Shown one piece after another: positions 30,870 to 38,848 of a stretch of DNA of 64,000 bases. This DNA comes from an uncultured Collinsella sp. GTDB taxonomy: Bacteria; Actinomycetota; Coriobacteriia; Coriobacteriales; Coriobacteriaceae. The notes beneath the pieces are model-generated. The model had not been told where the DNA came from and ran no database searches. It was given only the letters and a program-made list of their open reading frames with translations. Position 1 is the stretch's first letter. Each line of letters opens with the position of its first letter. The translations under genes and the position numbers were made by a program. Where the stretch lies: positions 26,113 to 90,112 of the forward strand of contig UQZH01000001.1 in NCBI GenBank assembly GCA_900545445.1. Reading direction: 5' to 3'.

Positions 30870-32210
30870 ATGTTGACCACGAAGGAAGCTGCAGAGCTAC
30901 TCGACATCACCCCGCGCAGGGTGCAAGAGCTCATAAAAAACGGAGCACTTGAGGCACGCAAGGCTTCTGGTGTATGGCTCATCGACAAAGACAGCGTCAA
31001 CGCACGACTCCGCTCCGTGACCAAAACGGGGGGACGCCCCCGTCGAGGCCATGGAAAAAGCGAGATTACGTTTACCCTCATGAACCGCACGCACGAAGTC
31101 GCCCAGCTGGTCTACAGCACATCGCGAAAAGACTTTACCCACATCGGTGCCGACATCGATTACATCCACGCCCCTATTGGAGTACTTGGCCCCAATAGTC
31201 CCGTGTCGCTCGACTCTTTCCGCATTTGGTGGCGAGGCCGCGGTATCCCGCTCGCACGCATTGGACTAGCCTCCCTGCTTGCAGAAGCCGCAGTCGATGT
31301 TCCCGATGAACTCATCCAGCGAAATCTCGGCCTCTCCCTATCCGACCAGTATTGGATTAGACCCCAAGATTCCGGTCTCGCGTGGGAGGATATTAACTTC
31401 TTCAGTAATGCTTTTGACGACGTCTCTCTGTCCATCGCACCCTTCGCCCCAGAGGGCAAAGCAGCCGCCGCAAAGCCCGATAACACCTCGGACGGCAATC
31501 TTCAGAAGTATTGGACATGCGAGGGTGACCGTCGAATCCTCCACAAGGCAGGTGCGCATCTAAACCAGGAACCCTATAACGAGATGGTGGCGACCGCGCT
31601 CCATCGTCGCATCCTAAACGCCTGCGATTATGTGCCTTACTCGCTCGAGGGCACGGGCACTTCCGCCCTGAGCATATGCGATGTCTTCTTAACTGATGAA
31701 GAAGAGTATGTCCCTGCGTTCTATGTAAATCAGTACGCAAACGCAGATGAAAGACTAACCAACTACGAGCGATATGTAGCAAACTGCGAGAAACTCGGGG
31801 TAACAGGCGTCAAGGATGCCCTTGACCGCATGATCGTGTGCGACGACATCATCGCCAACTATGATCGTCATTGGCGCAACTTCGGCCTCGTGCGAAACGT
31901 CAACTCACTGGTCTGCAGACCAGCCCCTATCTTCGATTCGGGCTCATCACTCTGGTGCAACATATCACTAGAGGAGCTTAGGGCGGGGGAGCACAGTTTT
32001 ACCAGTGCACAATTTCATTCAAGCCCCGCGAAACAAATGCTGCTTGTTGAGGATATGAGCTGGTTTGACGACGACAAACTCGAAGGCTTCGTTGACGAGG
32101 CGATCGAGATTCTGTCTAAAAACGATGCCCTAGCAGCGAGACTGCCTTATCTAAAAGAGGCGCTAACATGGCGCCTCGAAAGAATGATCGACATCGCTGA
32201 ATGGAGTTAG
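30870..32210 (+). CDS. HTH (excisionase-type) protein fused to a HipA-like kinase domain
   Basis: 446 residues from ATG 30870. Residues 1-45 are a MerR/excisionase-type helix-turn-helix (LTTKEAAELLDITPRRVQEL then GVWLIDKDSV). The C-terminal half carries a HipA-type catalytic loop NYDRHWRNFGLVRN (Asp332) followed by PAPIFDSGSSLW (metal-binding Asp). HipA-family kinases phosphorylate tRNA synthetases or other proteins and are normally controlled by a separate HipB; here the DNA-binding part is fused. ATG 30870 is preferred over 30828, which lacks a ribosome site and lies at the expected transcription start. A stand-alone autoregulated toxin-like or signalling kinase is likely. Confidence 0.75.
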   Translation: MLTTKEAAELLDITPRRVQELIKNGALEARKASGVWLIDKDSVNARLRSVTKTGGRPRRGHGKSEITFTLMNRTHEVAQLVYSTSRKDFTHIGADIDYIHAPIGVLGPNSPVSLDSFRIWWRGRGIPLARIGLASLLAEAAVDVPDELIQRNLGLSLSDQYWIRPQDSGLAWEDINFFSNAFDDVSLSIAPFAPEGKAAAAKPDNTSDGNLQKYWTCEGDRRILHKAGAHLNQEPYNEMVATALHRRILNACDYVPYSLEGTGTSALSICDVFLTDEEEYVPAFYVNQYANADERLTNYERYVANCEKLGVTGVKDALDRMIVCDDIIANYDRHWRNFGLVRNVNSLVCRPAPIFDSGSSLWCNISLEELRAGEHSFTSAQFHSSPAKQMLLVEDMSWFDDDKLEGFVDEAIEILSKNDALAARLPYLKEALTWRLERMIDIAEWS

Positions 32211-32237
32211 CGAGACAGCATCGCCCCGCCAACTCCC

Positions 32238-32915
32238 CTACCTCCCGCGCAGAGCCTTGAGCTTGGCCAGCGCCTCGGGGCTCAGGCGGCTACCCAGGGT
32301 CATCTTGATCTGCGGAGCTTCCTCTGCCTCGTGAACGTCGTTATCGATCTGCTTGATCTCGTCCACCAGCATGCGGCTCGAGATACGCGTGACACCCTTG
32401 CCCATGACGACGGCTTGAATTGTACCGTCACTCGATACCACGGAGCACGCGCGGCCCTCCTCACGTGCCTCGATGCAGAGCTTCTGCACCACGGTGTCGG
32501 CAGAGACGCCCGTCGGCGAAAACTCGATGCGCACGCCGCGGGCCGGCAGGTTGGGACGCTCGCTGGAGATATTGCCCGCGCCGTCGAACACGATCACGGC
32601 CTCGTAGCGGCCCTGGGCAAACGCGGCGACATCGTTGATGAGGGCGGTGCGCGCCATATCGTGAACGTCGCTGGAATACGGATCGTCGGAATGGTCGTAT
32701 ACGAGCTTTTCGTAGCGCGGCGTGCAGTGGATCACGTTGTAACCGTCGACCACCAGCAGTTCGGGCTTGTTGGAGTGCACCGTCGAGACTGGGTCGGCGA
32801 TAGCCTGTGCAAACGCATTGCCGCCCACGCCGTAGGTCGCGGCCGAGACAATCGGCTTGGCCGAGCCCTCGCCAAAGCGCTTGGCTTTGGACTTGGCACG
32901 GTTCTTTTTGGACAT
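32238..32915 (-). CDS. NYN-domain ribonuclease, YacP/Rae1 family
   Basis: 225 residues. A Lys-rich N-terminus is followed by a PIN-like NYN domain: LLVVDGYNVIH (metal-binding Asp), AVIVFDGAGN and VVSSDGTIQ. B. subtilis YacP (Rae1) is a ribosome-dependent mRNA endonuclease encoded next to cysS and rlmB, the same neighbourhood as here. It starts 3 bases after rlmB ends. Confidence 0.85.
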   Translation of the reverse strand: MSKKNRAKSKAKRFGEGSAKPIVSAATYGVGGNAFAQAIADPVSTVHSNKPELLVVDGYNVIHCTPRYEKLVYDHSDDPYSSDVHDMARTALINDVAAFAQGRYEAVIVFDGAGNISSERPNLPARGVRIEFSPTGVSADTVVQKLCIEAREEGRACSVVSSDGTIQAVVMGKGVTRISSRMLVDEIKQIDNDVHEAEEAPQIKMTLGSRLSPEALAKLKALRGR

Positions 32916-32918
32916 GCG

Positions 32919-33833
32919 CTACTCCTCCCCCATGAGCTCGCCGGCGTTGCGGCGCAGCCACTCAAAGCACAGCGCCGTGGTCGCCTGGGCAACATTGAGG
33001 CTCTCGGTCATGCCGCGCTGGGGAAGCTTGGTCAAAAAGTCGCATTTCTCGAGCACCAGGCGCGAGATGCCGTCGCCCTCGGACCCCATGACGAGCGCCA
33101 CGCGACCCTCGAAGGGAGCATCCCAGCAACTGCCTTCGGCGTGCTCGGAGGCACCGCCCACCCAAAAGCCAGCGGCCTTGAGGTCATCGAGCGCACGGGC
33201 GATATTGGGAACCTGCGCGATGGGCAGGTGCATGACGGCACCGGCTGAGGTTTTGTAGCTGCCCACGGTCACGCCGGCGGCACGCTTGTTGGCGATGACG
33301 ACGCCCGCGGCGCCCACGACCTCGGCGGAGCGCACGATGGCGCCAAAGTTGCCGTCGTCAGTCACATGGTCGAGCACCACGACAAGTGCCGGACCCTCGC
33401 CTGCGCGGTCGAGGATATCGGCGACATCGGCATAGGGGAAGTTGCCAACCTCGAGCGCGATGCCCTGGTGAGCGCCATGGCTCGACAGCACATCGAGCTG
33501 TGCACGCGGCACATACTTAATGCGGACGCCCGCGGCGTTGAGGTCATCGACCAGACGCGACAGGGCGGCATCGCGCTCCCCGCCCTCGGCAATGAGCGCG
33601 CACTTGATGGGAAAACCAGTGCGCAGCGCCTCGGCGGCAGCACGACGGCCTTCGATAAACTCGCCCTTGGGAGCCTGGACAGCGTCGCGGTTGCGATCGC
33701 GCTGCGGACGTGCGGCCTGTGTACGATCGCGCTGACCCTTGGGGGCGGCAGCGCGGTCATTACGGCGAATCGGACGCGAGCCAGAAGCAGCCTGCTTGCC
33801 GCCACGAGACGCGCGCTTGCGATTGTCGGCCAT
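32919..33833 (-). CDS. rlmB: 23S rRNA (guanosine-2'-O-)-methyltransferase RlmB
   Basis: SPOUT-family enzyme that methylates G2251 in the peptidyl-transferase P loop. 304 residues from ATG 33833 (MADNRKRASRGG), with AGGAGG upstream. There is a basic tail (1-55), a substrate-binding domain, then the knot motifs NFGAIVRSAEVVGA, VMGSEGDGISRLV and SLNVAQATTALCFE. It lies downstream of cysS, separated by two nested palindromes. Confidence 0.93.
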   Translation of the reverse strand: MADNRKRASRGGKQAASGSRPIRRNDRAAAPKGQRDRTQAARPQRDRNRDAVQAPKGEFIEGRRAAAEALRTGFPIKCALIAEGGERDAALSRLVDDLNAAGVRIKYVPRAQLDVLSSHGAHQGIALEVGNFPYADVADILDRAGEGPALVVVLDHVTDDGNFGAIVRSAEVVGAAGVVIANKRAAGVTVGSYKTSAGAVMHLPIAQVPNIARALDDLKAAGFWVGGASEHAEGSCWDAPFEGRVALVMGSEGDGISRLVLEKCDFLTKLPQRGMTESLNVAQATTALCFEWLRRNAGELMGEE

Positions 33834-33875
33834 AAAGCGACCTCCTAAATACAACTATCAAACGAAACAAATAGA

Positions 33876-33978
33876 CCGACCGCCCGAGGTGCGTCAGATT
33901 GCCTTGAAAGAGGAGGGCATAGACCTTGAGGTCATGCCCGACGATTGAAAGGCAAGGTGCCGTGGCTCGGGCGGTCGG
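33876..33978. repeat. Three-tier nested palindrome (copy A)
   Basis: Outer CCGACCGCCCGAG / CTCGGGCGGTCGG, middle TTGCCTT / AAGGCAA, inner GGCATAGACC / GGTCATGCC around TTGA. Between stems the strings TTGAAAGAGGAG and CGACGATTGAA are shared with copy B while the stems differ. Confidence 0.88.
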
Positions 33979-33980
33979 TA

Positions 33981-34082
33981 CGGGTTTTCCAAGTGCCCGA
34001 GATTACCGTGAAAGAGGAGCGACGCGTACTTGAGTACGCGAGCGACGGTTTGAACGGCAAGGTCGGGTGCCTGGGAAACCCG
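33981..34082. repeat. Three-tier nested palindrome (copy B)
   Basis: Outer arms of 20 bases (33981-34000 and 34063-34082) with a few G-U or mismatched pairs, inner CGCGTAC / GTACGCG around TTGA, and the conserved GTGAAAGAGGAG and TTTGAACGGCAAGG connectors. It starts six bases after the cysS stop codon. Confidence 0.85.
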
Positions 34083-34088
34083 CAGGGA

Positions 34089-35555
34089 TTAGAGAGATTT
34101 GATACGGGTGCCGGCGGCCGTATCCTCGATCGTCAGCCCGAGGTCCTTAAGCTGGTCGCGGATGGCGTCTGCTAGGTCCCAGTTCTTGGCAGCACGGGCC
34201 TCGGCGCGAGCCTCGAGAATCTTGGCAGCAGCCTCGTCCACATCGTCACCAGTGTAGGCAACCAGACCGGCGGCAACGCCCAGCAGGCCCAGCGGCAACT
34301 CGACCTTGGGCTCGGGAAGCTCAACGCCAAACGTATCGAGCAACTCGGTCAGCATATCGGCGGCAGCCAGGGCTGCGGCCTTGTCGGCAGCATCGCCCGC
34401 ATGCTCCAAATACTGGTTGCACTCGGTCACAAAGCCAAAGACGGCACCCATGGCACCGGCGGTGTTAAAGTCGTCGTCCATGCACTCCTTAAAGGCGGCA
34501 CGGGTCTCGGCGGCCTTGGCGGCAAACTCCTCGGCGGCAGCCTCATCGGCGTCGGCGGTCGCGTGGCTTGCAGCCCAGCGCAGGTTCTCGACCGTGCCGG
34601 CGATACGCGTGAGCGAGTTCTCGGCACCCTCCAAGCGCTCCCAAGAGAAGTCGAGCGGTGAGCGATAGCTCGTCTGCAGCATCAGTAAGCGCAGGGCCGC
34701 GGCAGAGTGCTGCTCGAGGACCTCGGCCAGTGTAAAGAAGTTACCGAGCGACTTGGACATCTTCTCGCCGTCGACCAGTAGCATGCCCGTGTGCATCCAG
34801 GTGTTGGAGAAGCCCTGGTGCCAGGCGCAGGTAGCCTGAGCGCACTCGTTCTCGTGATGCGGGAAGGCAAGGTCGGAGCCACCGCCGTGGATGTCGATCG
34901 GGGTGCCCAGGTAGCGGTGCACCATGGCGGCGCACTCGGTGTGCCAGCCGGGACGGCCCTCGCCCCAGGGGCTCGGCCAGCTGGGCTCGCCGGGCTTGGC
35001 GGCCTTCCACAGGGCAAAGTCGAGCGGGTCGTTCTTGTCCTCGTTCTCCTCGATGCGCGCGCCAACCATAAGGTCGTCGATGTTGCGGCCCGAAACCTGG
35101 CCATAGTTGGGATCGCTGCGCACGGCAAAGTACACATCGCCGTTATCGGCTGCGTAAGCGTGGCCCTGCTCGATAAGCGTCTTGATCATGGCGATCATGG
35201 GGCCGATCTCCTTGGTGGCGCGGGGGCGCACATCGGGATCGAGCACGTTGGCGGCGCGCATGACGCCGATGAACTTGTCGGAAAACTCCGTCGCGACCTC
35301 GGCAGCCGTACGGCCCTGCTCGTTGGCGCGATTGATGATCTTGTCATCGACATCGGTGAGGTTCTGGGCGAACGTGACCTCGTAGCCGCTCGCGATGAGC
35401 CAGCGTCGAATCACATCGAAGCTGATGAACGTGCGGGCATTGCCGATGTGGATGTTGTCGTAGACCGTGGGGCCGCACACGTACATGCGGACCTTGCCGG
35501 ACTCGATGGGCTGGAACTCTTCCTTTTTATGGGTAGCGCTGTTGTAGATACGCAT
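34089..35555 (-). CDS. cysS: Cysteinyl-tRNA synthetase
   Basis: Class I synthetase; 488 residues. Zinc ligand Cys in MYVCGPTVYD, HIGN (36-39), WHTECAAM and the His/Glu pair in FPHHENE, and KMSKS near 266-270 are intact. The stop is followed at once by a nested palindrome. Downstream rlmB and yacP and upstream ispF form the conserved Gram-positive neighbourhood. Confidence 0.96.
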   Translation of the reverse strand: MRIYNSATHKKEEFQPIESGKVRMYVCGPTVYDNIHIGNARTFISFDVIRRWLIASGYEVTFAQNLTDVDDKIINRANEQGRTAAEVATEFSDKFIGVMRAANVLDPDVRPRATKEIGPMIAMIKTLIEQGHAYAADNGDVYFAVRSDPNYGQVSGRNIDDLMVGARIEENEDKNDPLDFALWKAAKPGEPSWPSPWGEGRPGWHTECAAMVHRYLGTPIDIHGGGSDLAFPHHENECAQATCAWHQGFSNTWMHTGMLLVDGEKMSKSLGNFFTLAEVLEQHSAAALRLLMLQTSYRSPLDFSWERLEGAENSLTRIAGTVENLRWAASHATADADEAAAEEFAAKAAETRAAFKECMDDDFNTAGAMGAVFGFVTECNQYLEHAGDAADKAAALAAADMLTELLDTFGVELPEPKVELPLGLLGVAAGLVAYTGDDVDEAAAKILEARAEARAAKNWDLADAIRDQLKDLGLTIEDTAAGTRIKSL

Positions 35556-35558
35556 TCG

Positions 35559-36053
35559 TTACTCCTTAACGGTTTTCTGTAGCAGGCAGACGGCCCAGGC
35601 GCCGATTCCCTCGCCTTGGCCTTCCCAACCGAGCTTTTCGGTCGTGGTGGCGGCGACGCCCACATTTTCGACGTCAACGCCCAGGGCATGGGCAAGGTTG
35701 GCGCGCATGGCATCGCGGTGCGGGGTGATTTTGGGTTGCTGACAGGCAATGGTGCAATCGGCATCGACAAACTCAAAGCCCAGCTCGCGCGCATAGTCCA
35801 TCACGCGAGCGAGCAACACCATCGAATCGGCACCCTCGTAGGCGGGATCGGTGTCGGGGAATAGCTTGCCGATGTCTCCCCCGCGGCAGGCGCCCAGAAT
35901 GGCGTCGGCCAAGGCGTGTGCGAGTACGTCGGCATCCGAGTGGCCCAGCAGGCCGCGCTCGTAGGGAATGTCGACCCCGCCGATGATACATCGACGCCCC
36001 TCCACCAAACGGTGGACGTCGTAGCCGTGGCCAATGCGCAGGTTACTGAACAT
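35559..36053 (-). CDS. ispF: 2-C-methyl-D-erythritol 2,4-cyclodiphosphate synthase
   Basis: Fifth step of the MEP isoprenoid pathway. 164 residues from ATG 36053 (MFSNLRIGHGYDVHRL). The zinc ligands GYDVHR and LLGHSDADVLAHAL and the C-terminal ATTTEKLGWEGQGEGI are typical. The start overlaps the ispD stop by 11 bases, so translation is coupled. An in-frame start 11 codons earlier is less likely. Confidence 0.95.
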   Translation of the reverse strand: MFSNLRIGHGYDVHRLVEGRRCIIGGVDIPYERGLLGHSDADVLAHALADAILGACRGGDIGKLFPDTDPAYEGADSMVLLARVMDYARELGFEFVDADCTIACQQPKITPHRDAMRANLAHALGVDVENVGVAATTTEKLGWEGQGEGIGAWAVCLLQKTVKE

Positions 36054-36771
36054 GGGGAAGGTCCTCTCCCTCGGCCATGCGGCCAAGCAGAATCGCGGTT
36101 ACGGGACGCAGGTCCTCGGGCACCGTCACCTTAAGGTTATCGCGCGGGCTCTGGACACAGCGGACGCGCCCGCCCATGCGCTCGACCAGCGACGAATCGT
36201 CCGTGCCGATAAAGCCCTCGGCAATCGCCGCGGCATGGGCGCGCTTCATAGCGTCGACACTAAAGATCTGCGGCGTCTGTGCAGCCCAATAGAGTTCGCG
36301 CGGCGGTGTCTTAACGATGTTATCGCCATCGACGATCTTGAGCGTGTCAATCGCGGGCTGACCGCACACGACACCGTCGAGCGAGCGGTCACCCATGAGC
36401 ACGTCGATAGCGTGGTCGATGGCCTCGGTCGTAATGAGCGGACGAGCGCCATCGTGGATGGCGACATATTCGAAACCCGCCGGAACCGCATGCACGCCGG
36501 CACGGGTGGAATCCTGACGGGTATCGCCGGCATCGGCAAAGCTGATGGGCGTGTCATAGTCAAACGGGTCGATGGCAAGTCGGCGCATCTCGGCACGGCG
36601 CTCGGCAGGACACACCACCACGATGTGGCCGACCTTGTCGCTTCGATCGAACGCGCGGATGGACCAGCTCATGAGCGGACGGCCCGCTACATTGACGAGC
36701 TGCTTGCCACCGGGGTTACCAAAGCGCTGGCCGCTGCCACCGGCAACGACCACGGCGCATACGGGCGCCAT
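36043..36771 (-). CDS. ispD: 2-C-methyl-D-erythritol 4-phosphate cytidylyltransferase
   Basis: Third step of the MEP pathway; makes CDP-methylerythritol. 242 residues with AGGSGQRFGNPGGKQLVNVA (10-29; catalytic Arg/Lys) and VAIHDGARPLIT. It overlaps disA by one base and ispF by 11. Confidence 0.95.
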   Translation of the reverse strand: MAPVCAVVVAGGSGQRFGNPGGKQLVNVAGRPLMSWSIRAFDRSDKVGHIVVVCPAERRAEMRRLAIDPFDYDTPISFADAGDTRQDSTRAGVHAVPAGFEYVAIHDGARPLITTEAIDHAIDVLMGDRSLDGVVCGQPAIDTLKIVDGDNIVKTPPRELYWAAQTPQIFSVDAMKRAHAAAIAEGFIGTDDSSLVERMGGRVRCVQSPRDNLKVTVPEDLRPVTAILLGRMAEGEDLPHVQ

Positions 36772-37838
36772 TATGCGTTCCCCTGTTTGGTGCCCTTCAT
36801 GCGGTACAGCGAGTCCGCAAGAATGGCAGGGTTGTTGACGCCAAAGTCGCCCAGGCGCTCCGGATCCTCGCTGATGTCGTCCATGAGCTCCTGCAGCGAG
36901 CCGTACTCGTCGACAATCTTCTCGGCCACGCCGTCGCGCACGACGGACACGCGCGAAAGCGTGCGCAGGCCCAGCGGCGTCATGACAGAGTCCTCATCCA
37001 GGTCGTCGTAGCCCAGAACCGCCGCCACATGCTGCGGGTCGGACAAGTCCTTGGGCGTCATACGGGCAAGCTCAGCGCGAATTTTCTCGGCGTTTGCCTC
37101 GGAGGAGTCACTCGCGTAGTCGCGGATCATCAGGTCATACTCGGTATCCATACTGGAGCCGGCGAGCTGCTCGAGCTGCATCTGCACGAGCTTGCCCTGG
37201 TTGCCCAGCTTGACAATGCAATCCTTAAGCTCGGTCTTTGCCTGCTGCATGATCTCGAAACTCGAGAAAATGCCGGTGATGTCAGCGAGCGTAACGTAGT
37301 CATCGAGCTCGAGGGCCGTCAGACGCAGCAGGGAGCGATCGAGCGACTGACGGGTGGTCTGGAGCGTGGCGACGAGTTGGTTGACCGAGCTCATGATGGT
37401 GGTAACGGGCTGGATCTCGTAGCTCTTGCCGTGAACGTACACGTTGACAACGGCACGACGGGCCGAGACCGAGATCACGATGGCATCCGTGAGCACCGAC
37501 ATGCGAGCGGCGGTGCGGTGACGCATACCCGTCTCGCTCGTGGCAAGCGAGGGATCGGGATTGAGGTGGAAGTTGGCGCGCAGGATCTGGGTGAGGTCAC
37601 CGTCGATGACGATGGCACCGTCCATCTTGGAGAGCTCGAACAGACGGTTCGAGGTAAACGAAATGTTGAGCGGGAAGCCGTCGTTACCGGCGGCGAGCAC
37701 GTTTTCGGTGTCGCCGACGCAGATAAGGGCGCCCAGGTGACCGGCAATGATCATGTCGAGGGCGGTGCGGATCGGCTGGCCAGGTGCCGTCAGACGAATG
37801 GCCTGTTCCATACGCTTTTGCAGCTCGTTCTTATCCAA
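36771..37838 (-). CDS. disA: DNA integrity scanning diadenylate cyclase
   Basis: Makes c-di-AMP from two ATP while scanning DNA for branched structures. 355 residues: DAC domain with MDGAIVIDGD (DGA motif) and GMRHRTAARMS (RHR motif), then a helical spine and a C-terminal helix-hairpin-helix DNA-binding domain (DPQHVAAVLGYDDLDED...). It heads the disA-ispD-ispF-cysS-rlmB-yacP run. No c-di-AMP phosphodiesterase is in the window. Confidence 0.95.
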   Translation of the reverse strand: MDKNELQKRMEQAIRLTAPGQPIRTALDMIIAGHLGALICVGDTENVLAAGNDGFPLNISFTSNRLFELSKMDGAIVIDGDLTQILRANFHLNPDPSLATSETGMRHRTAARMSVLTDAIVISVSARRAVVNVYVHGKSYEIQPVTTIMSSVNQLVATLQTTRQSLDRSLLRLTALELDDYVTLADITGIFSSFEIMQQAKTELKDCIVKLGNQGKLVQMQLEQLAGSSMDTEYDLMIRDYASDSSEANAEKIRAELARMTPKDLSDPQHVAAVLGYDDLDEDSVMTPLGLRTLSRVSVVRDGVAEKIVDEYGSLQELMDDISEDPERLGDFGVNNPAILADSLYRMKGTKQGNA

Positions 37839-37997
37839 GGCATCGCTCCCATCGTATACGCTCCATAAACGCTAAATAGTTTCTCACGGTTTGTCCCCGC
37901 GGCACTCGCGAAATCCGATGCTTACAGAATGAGCGAACACAGCTGAGAGCCCAACCCAAATGGGCTGCTTATGTGGTAGCATCGGGTTCACATGAAT

Positions 37998-38130
37998 GAG
38001 GGAGTAGTCGCGTGGCCGGGTTCGCCTCCGGTGGCGCGGCAAGTCAACATACTGGCCGAAACGGCCTGGCTTGCCTTAATGAACGAGACTCGTGGTTGTG
38101 CGCGCAGCGCGTACGCCACGGGTCTTTTTT
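37998..38130 (+). ncRNA. yybP-ykoY manganese riboswitch with terminator
   Basis: Class-defining parts in order: GAGGGAGTAGTCG, paired GGCCGGG...CCGG stems, GGCAAGTCAACATACTGGCC, GGCCTGGCTTGCC and AATGAACGAGACTCGTGG. The last element is the 5' arm of a terminator (GACTCGTGG / CCACGGGTC, then TTTTTT). Mn(II) binding would hold the antiterminated form, so mntP is made when manganese is high. Confidence 0.92.
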
Positions 38131-38183
38131 GTTATTCCCCCAAGAGGTACACGCGGGCCCGCCCGCAGAGAGGGAGCCAGACT

Positions 38184-38768
38184 ATGGGACTCGCAGAGCT
38201 CGTGTTGCTCGCCGTTGGCCTTTCGATGGACGCCTTTGCCGTTTCCATCTGCAAGGGCCTTGGCATGAAAAAGATCAACCTTAAGGTCGCCGTAGTGCTC
38301 GGCCTGTTCTTTGGCGGCTTTCAGGCCGGCATGCCCGTAATCGGATGGGCGCTCGGCAGTCAATTCATGGGCATCATCGGACCCATCGACCACTGGATTG
38401 CCTTTATCCTTTTGGCCTTTATTGGCGGCAAGATGCTGTGGGAAGCCTTTACCGAAGACGAGGATGAGGACGAAGGCGACGGCAAGGATGCCGAGAAGAT
38501 TGACCTGGTAGAATACCTGATTCTCGCCATTGCCACCTCAATTGACGCCCTGGCCGTAGGCATCTCGTTTGCGGCGCTCTCGGTCGATATCGTTCCCGCT
38601 GTATCGCTTATCGGCGTCACAACGTTTATCTTCTCCGTCGCCGGCGTAGCGATCGGCCACACCTTTGGCGCGCGCTACGAAAAACCCGCCACCATCGTCG
38701 GCGGCGTTGTGCTCATCCTCATCGGGCTAAAGATCTTGCTTGATCATCTGGGGATCCTCGCACTGTAA
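38184..38768 (+). CDS. mntP: Manganese efflux pump MntP
   Basis: 194-residue membrane exporter with six helices. Two internally related halves each have the acidic motif: SMDAFAVSICKGL near 16-28 and SIDALAVGISFAAL in the second half. Between them is an acidic cytoplasmic loop (DEDEDEGDG). ATG 38184 follows GGGAG; the preceding sequence is the Mn riboswitch. Confidence 0.95.
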   Translation: MGLAELVLLAVGLSMDAFAVSICKGLGMKKINLKVAVVLGLFFGGFQAGMPVIGWALGSQFMGIIGPIDHWIAFILLAFIGGKMLWEAFTEDEDEDEGDGKDAEKIDLVEYLILAIATSIDALAVGISFAALSVDIVPAVSLIGVTTFIFSVAGVAIGHTFGARYEKPATIVGGVVLILIGLKILLDHLGILAL

Positions 38769-38774
38769 CGAATA

Positions 38775-38809
38775 ACGGCCGCCCGGCATTACGCCAGGCG
38801 GCCGTTTTC
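38775..38809 (+). terminator. Terminator after mntP
   Basis: ACGGCCGCC / GGCGGCCGT with a 13-base loop, then TTTTCAT. Confidence 0.85.
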
Positions 38810-38848
38810 ATAGCCAGCCGTTTTAGAGCGGCCTAACCAAGGCGACCT

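Noticed and set aside
33876..34082. tRNA or rRNA-like gene in the cysS-rlmB gap
   Set aside because: The folded palindromes lack any cloverleaf, anticodon loop or T-loop signature.
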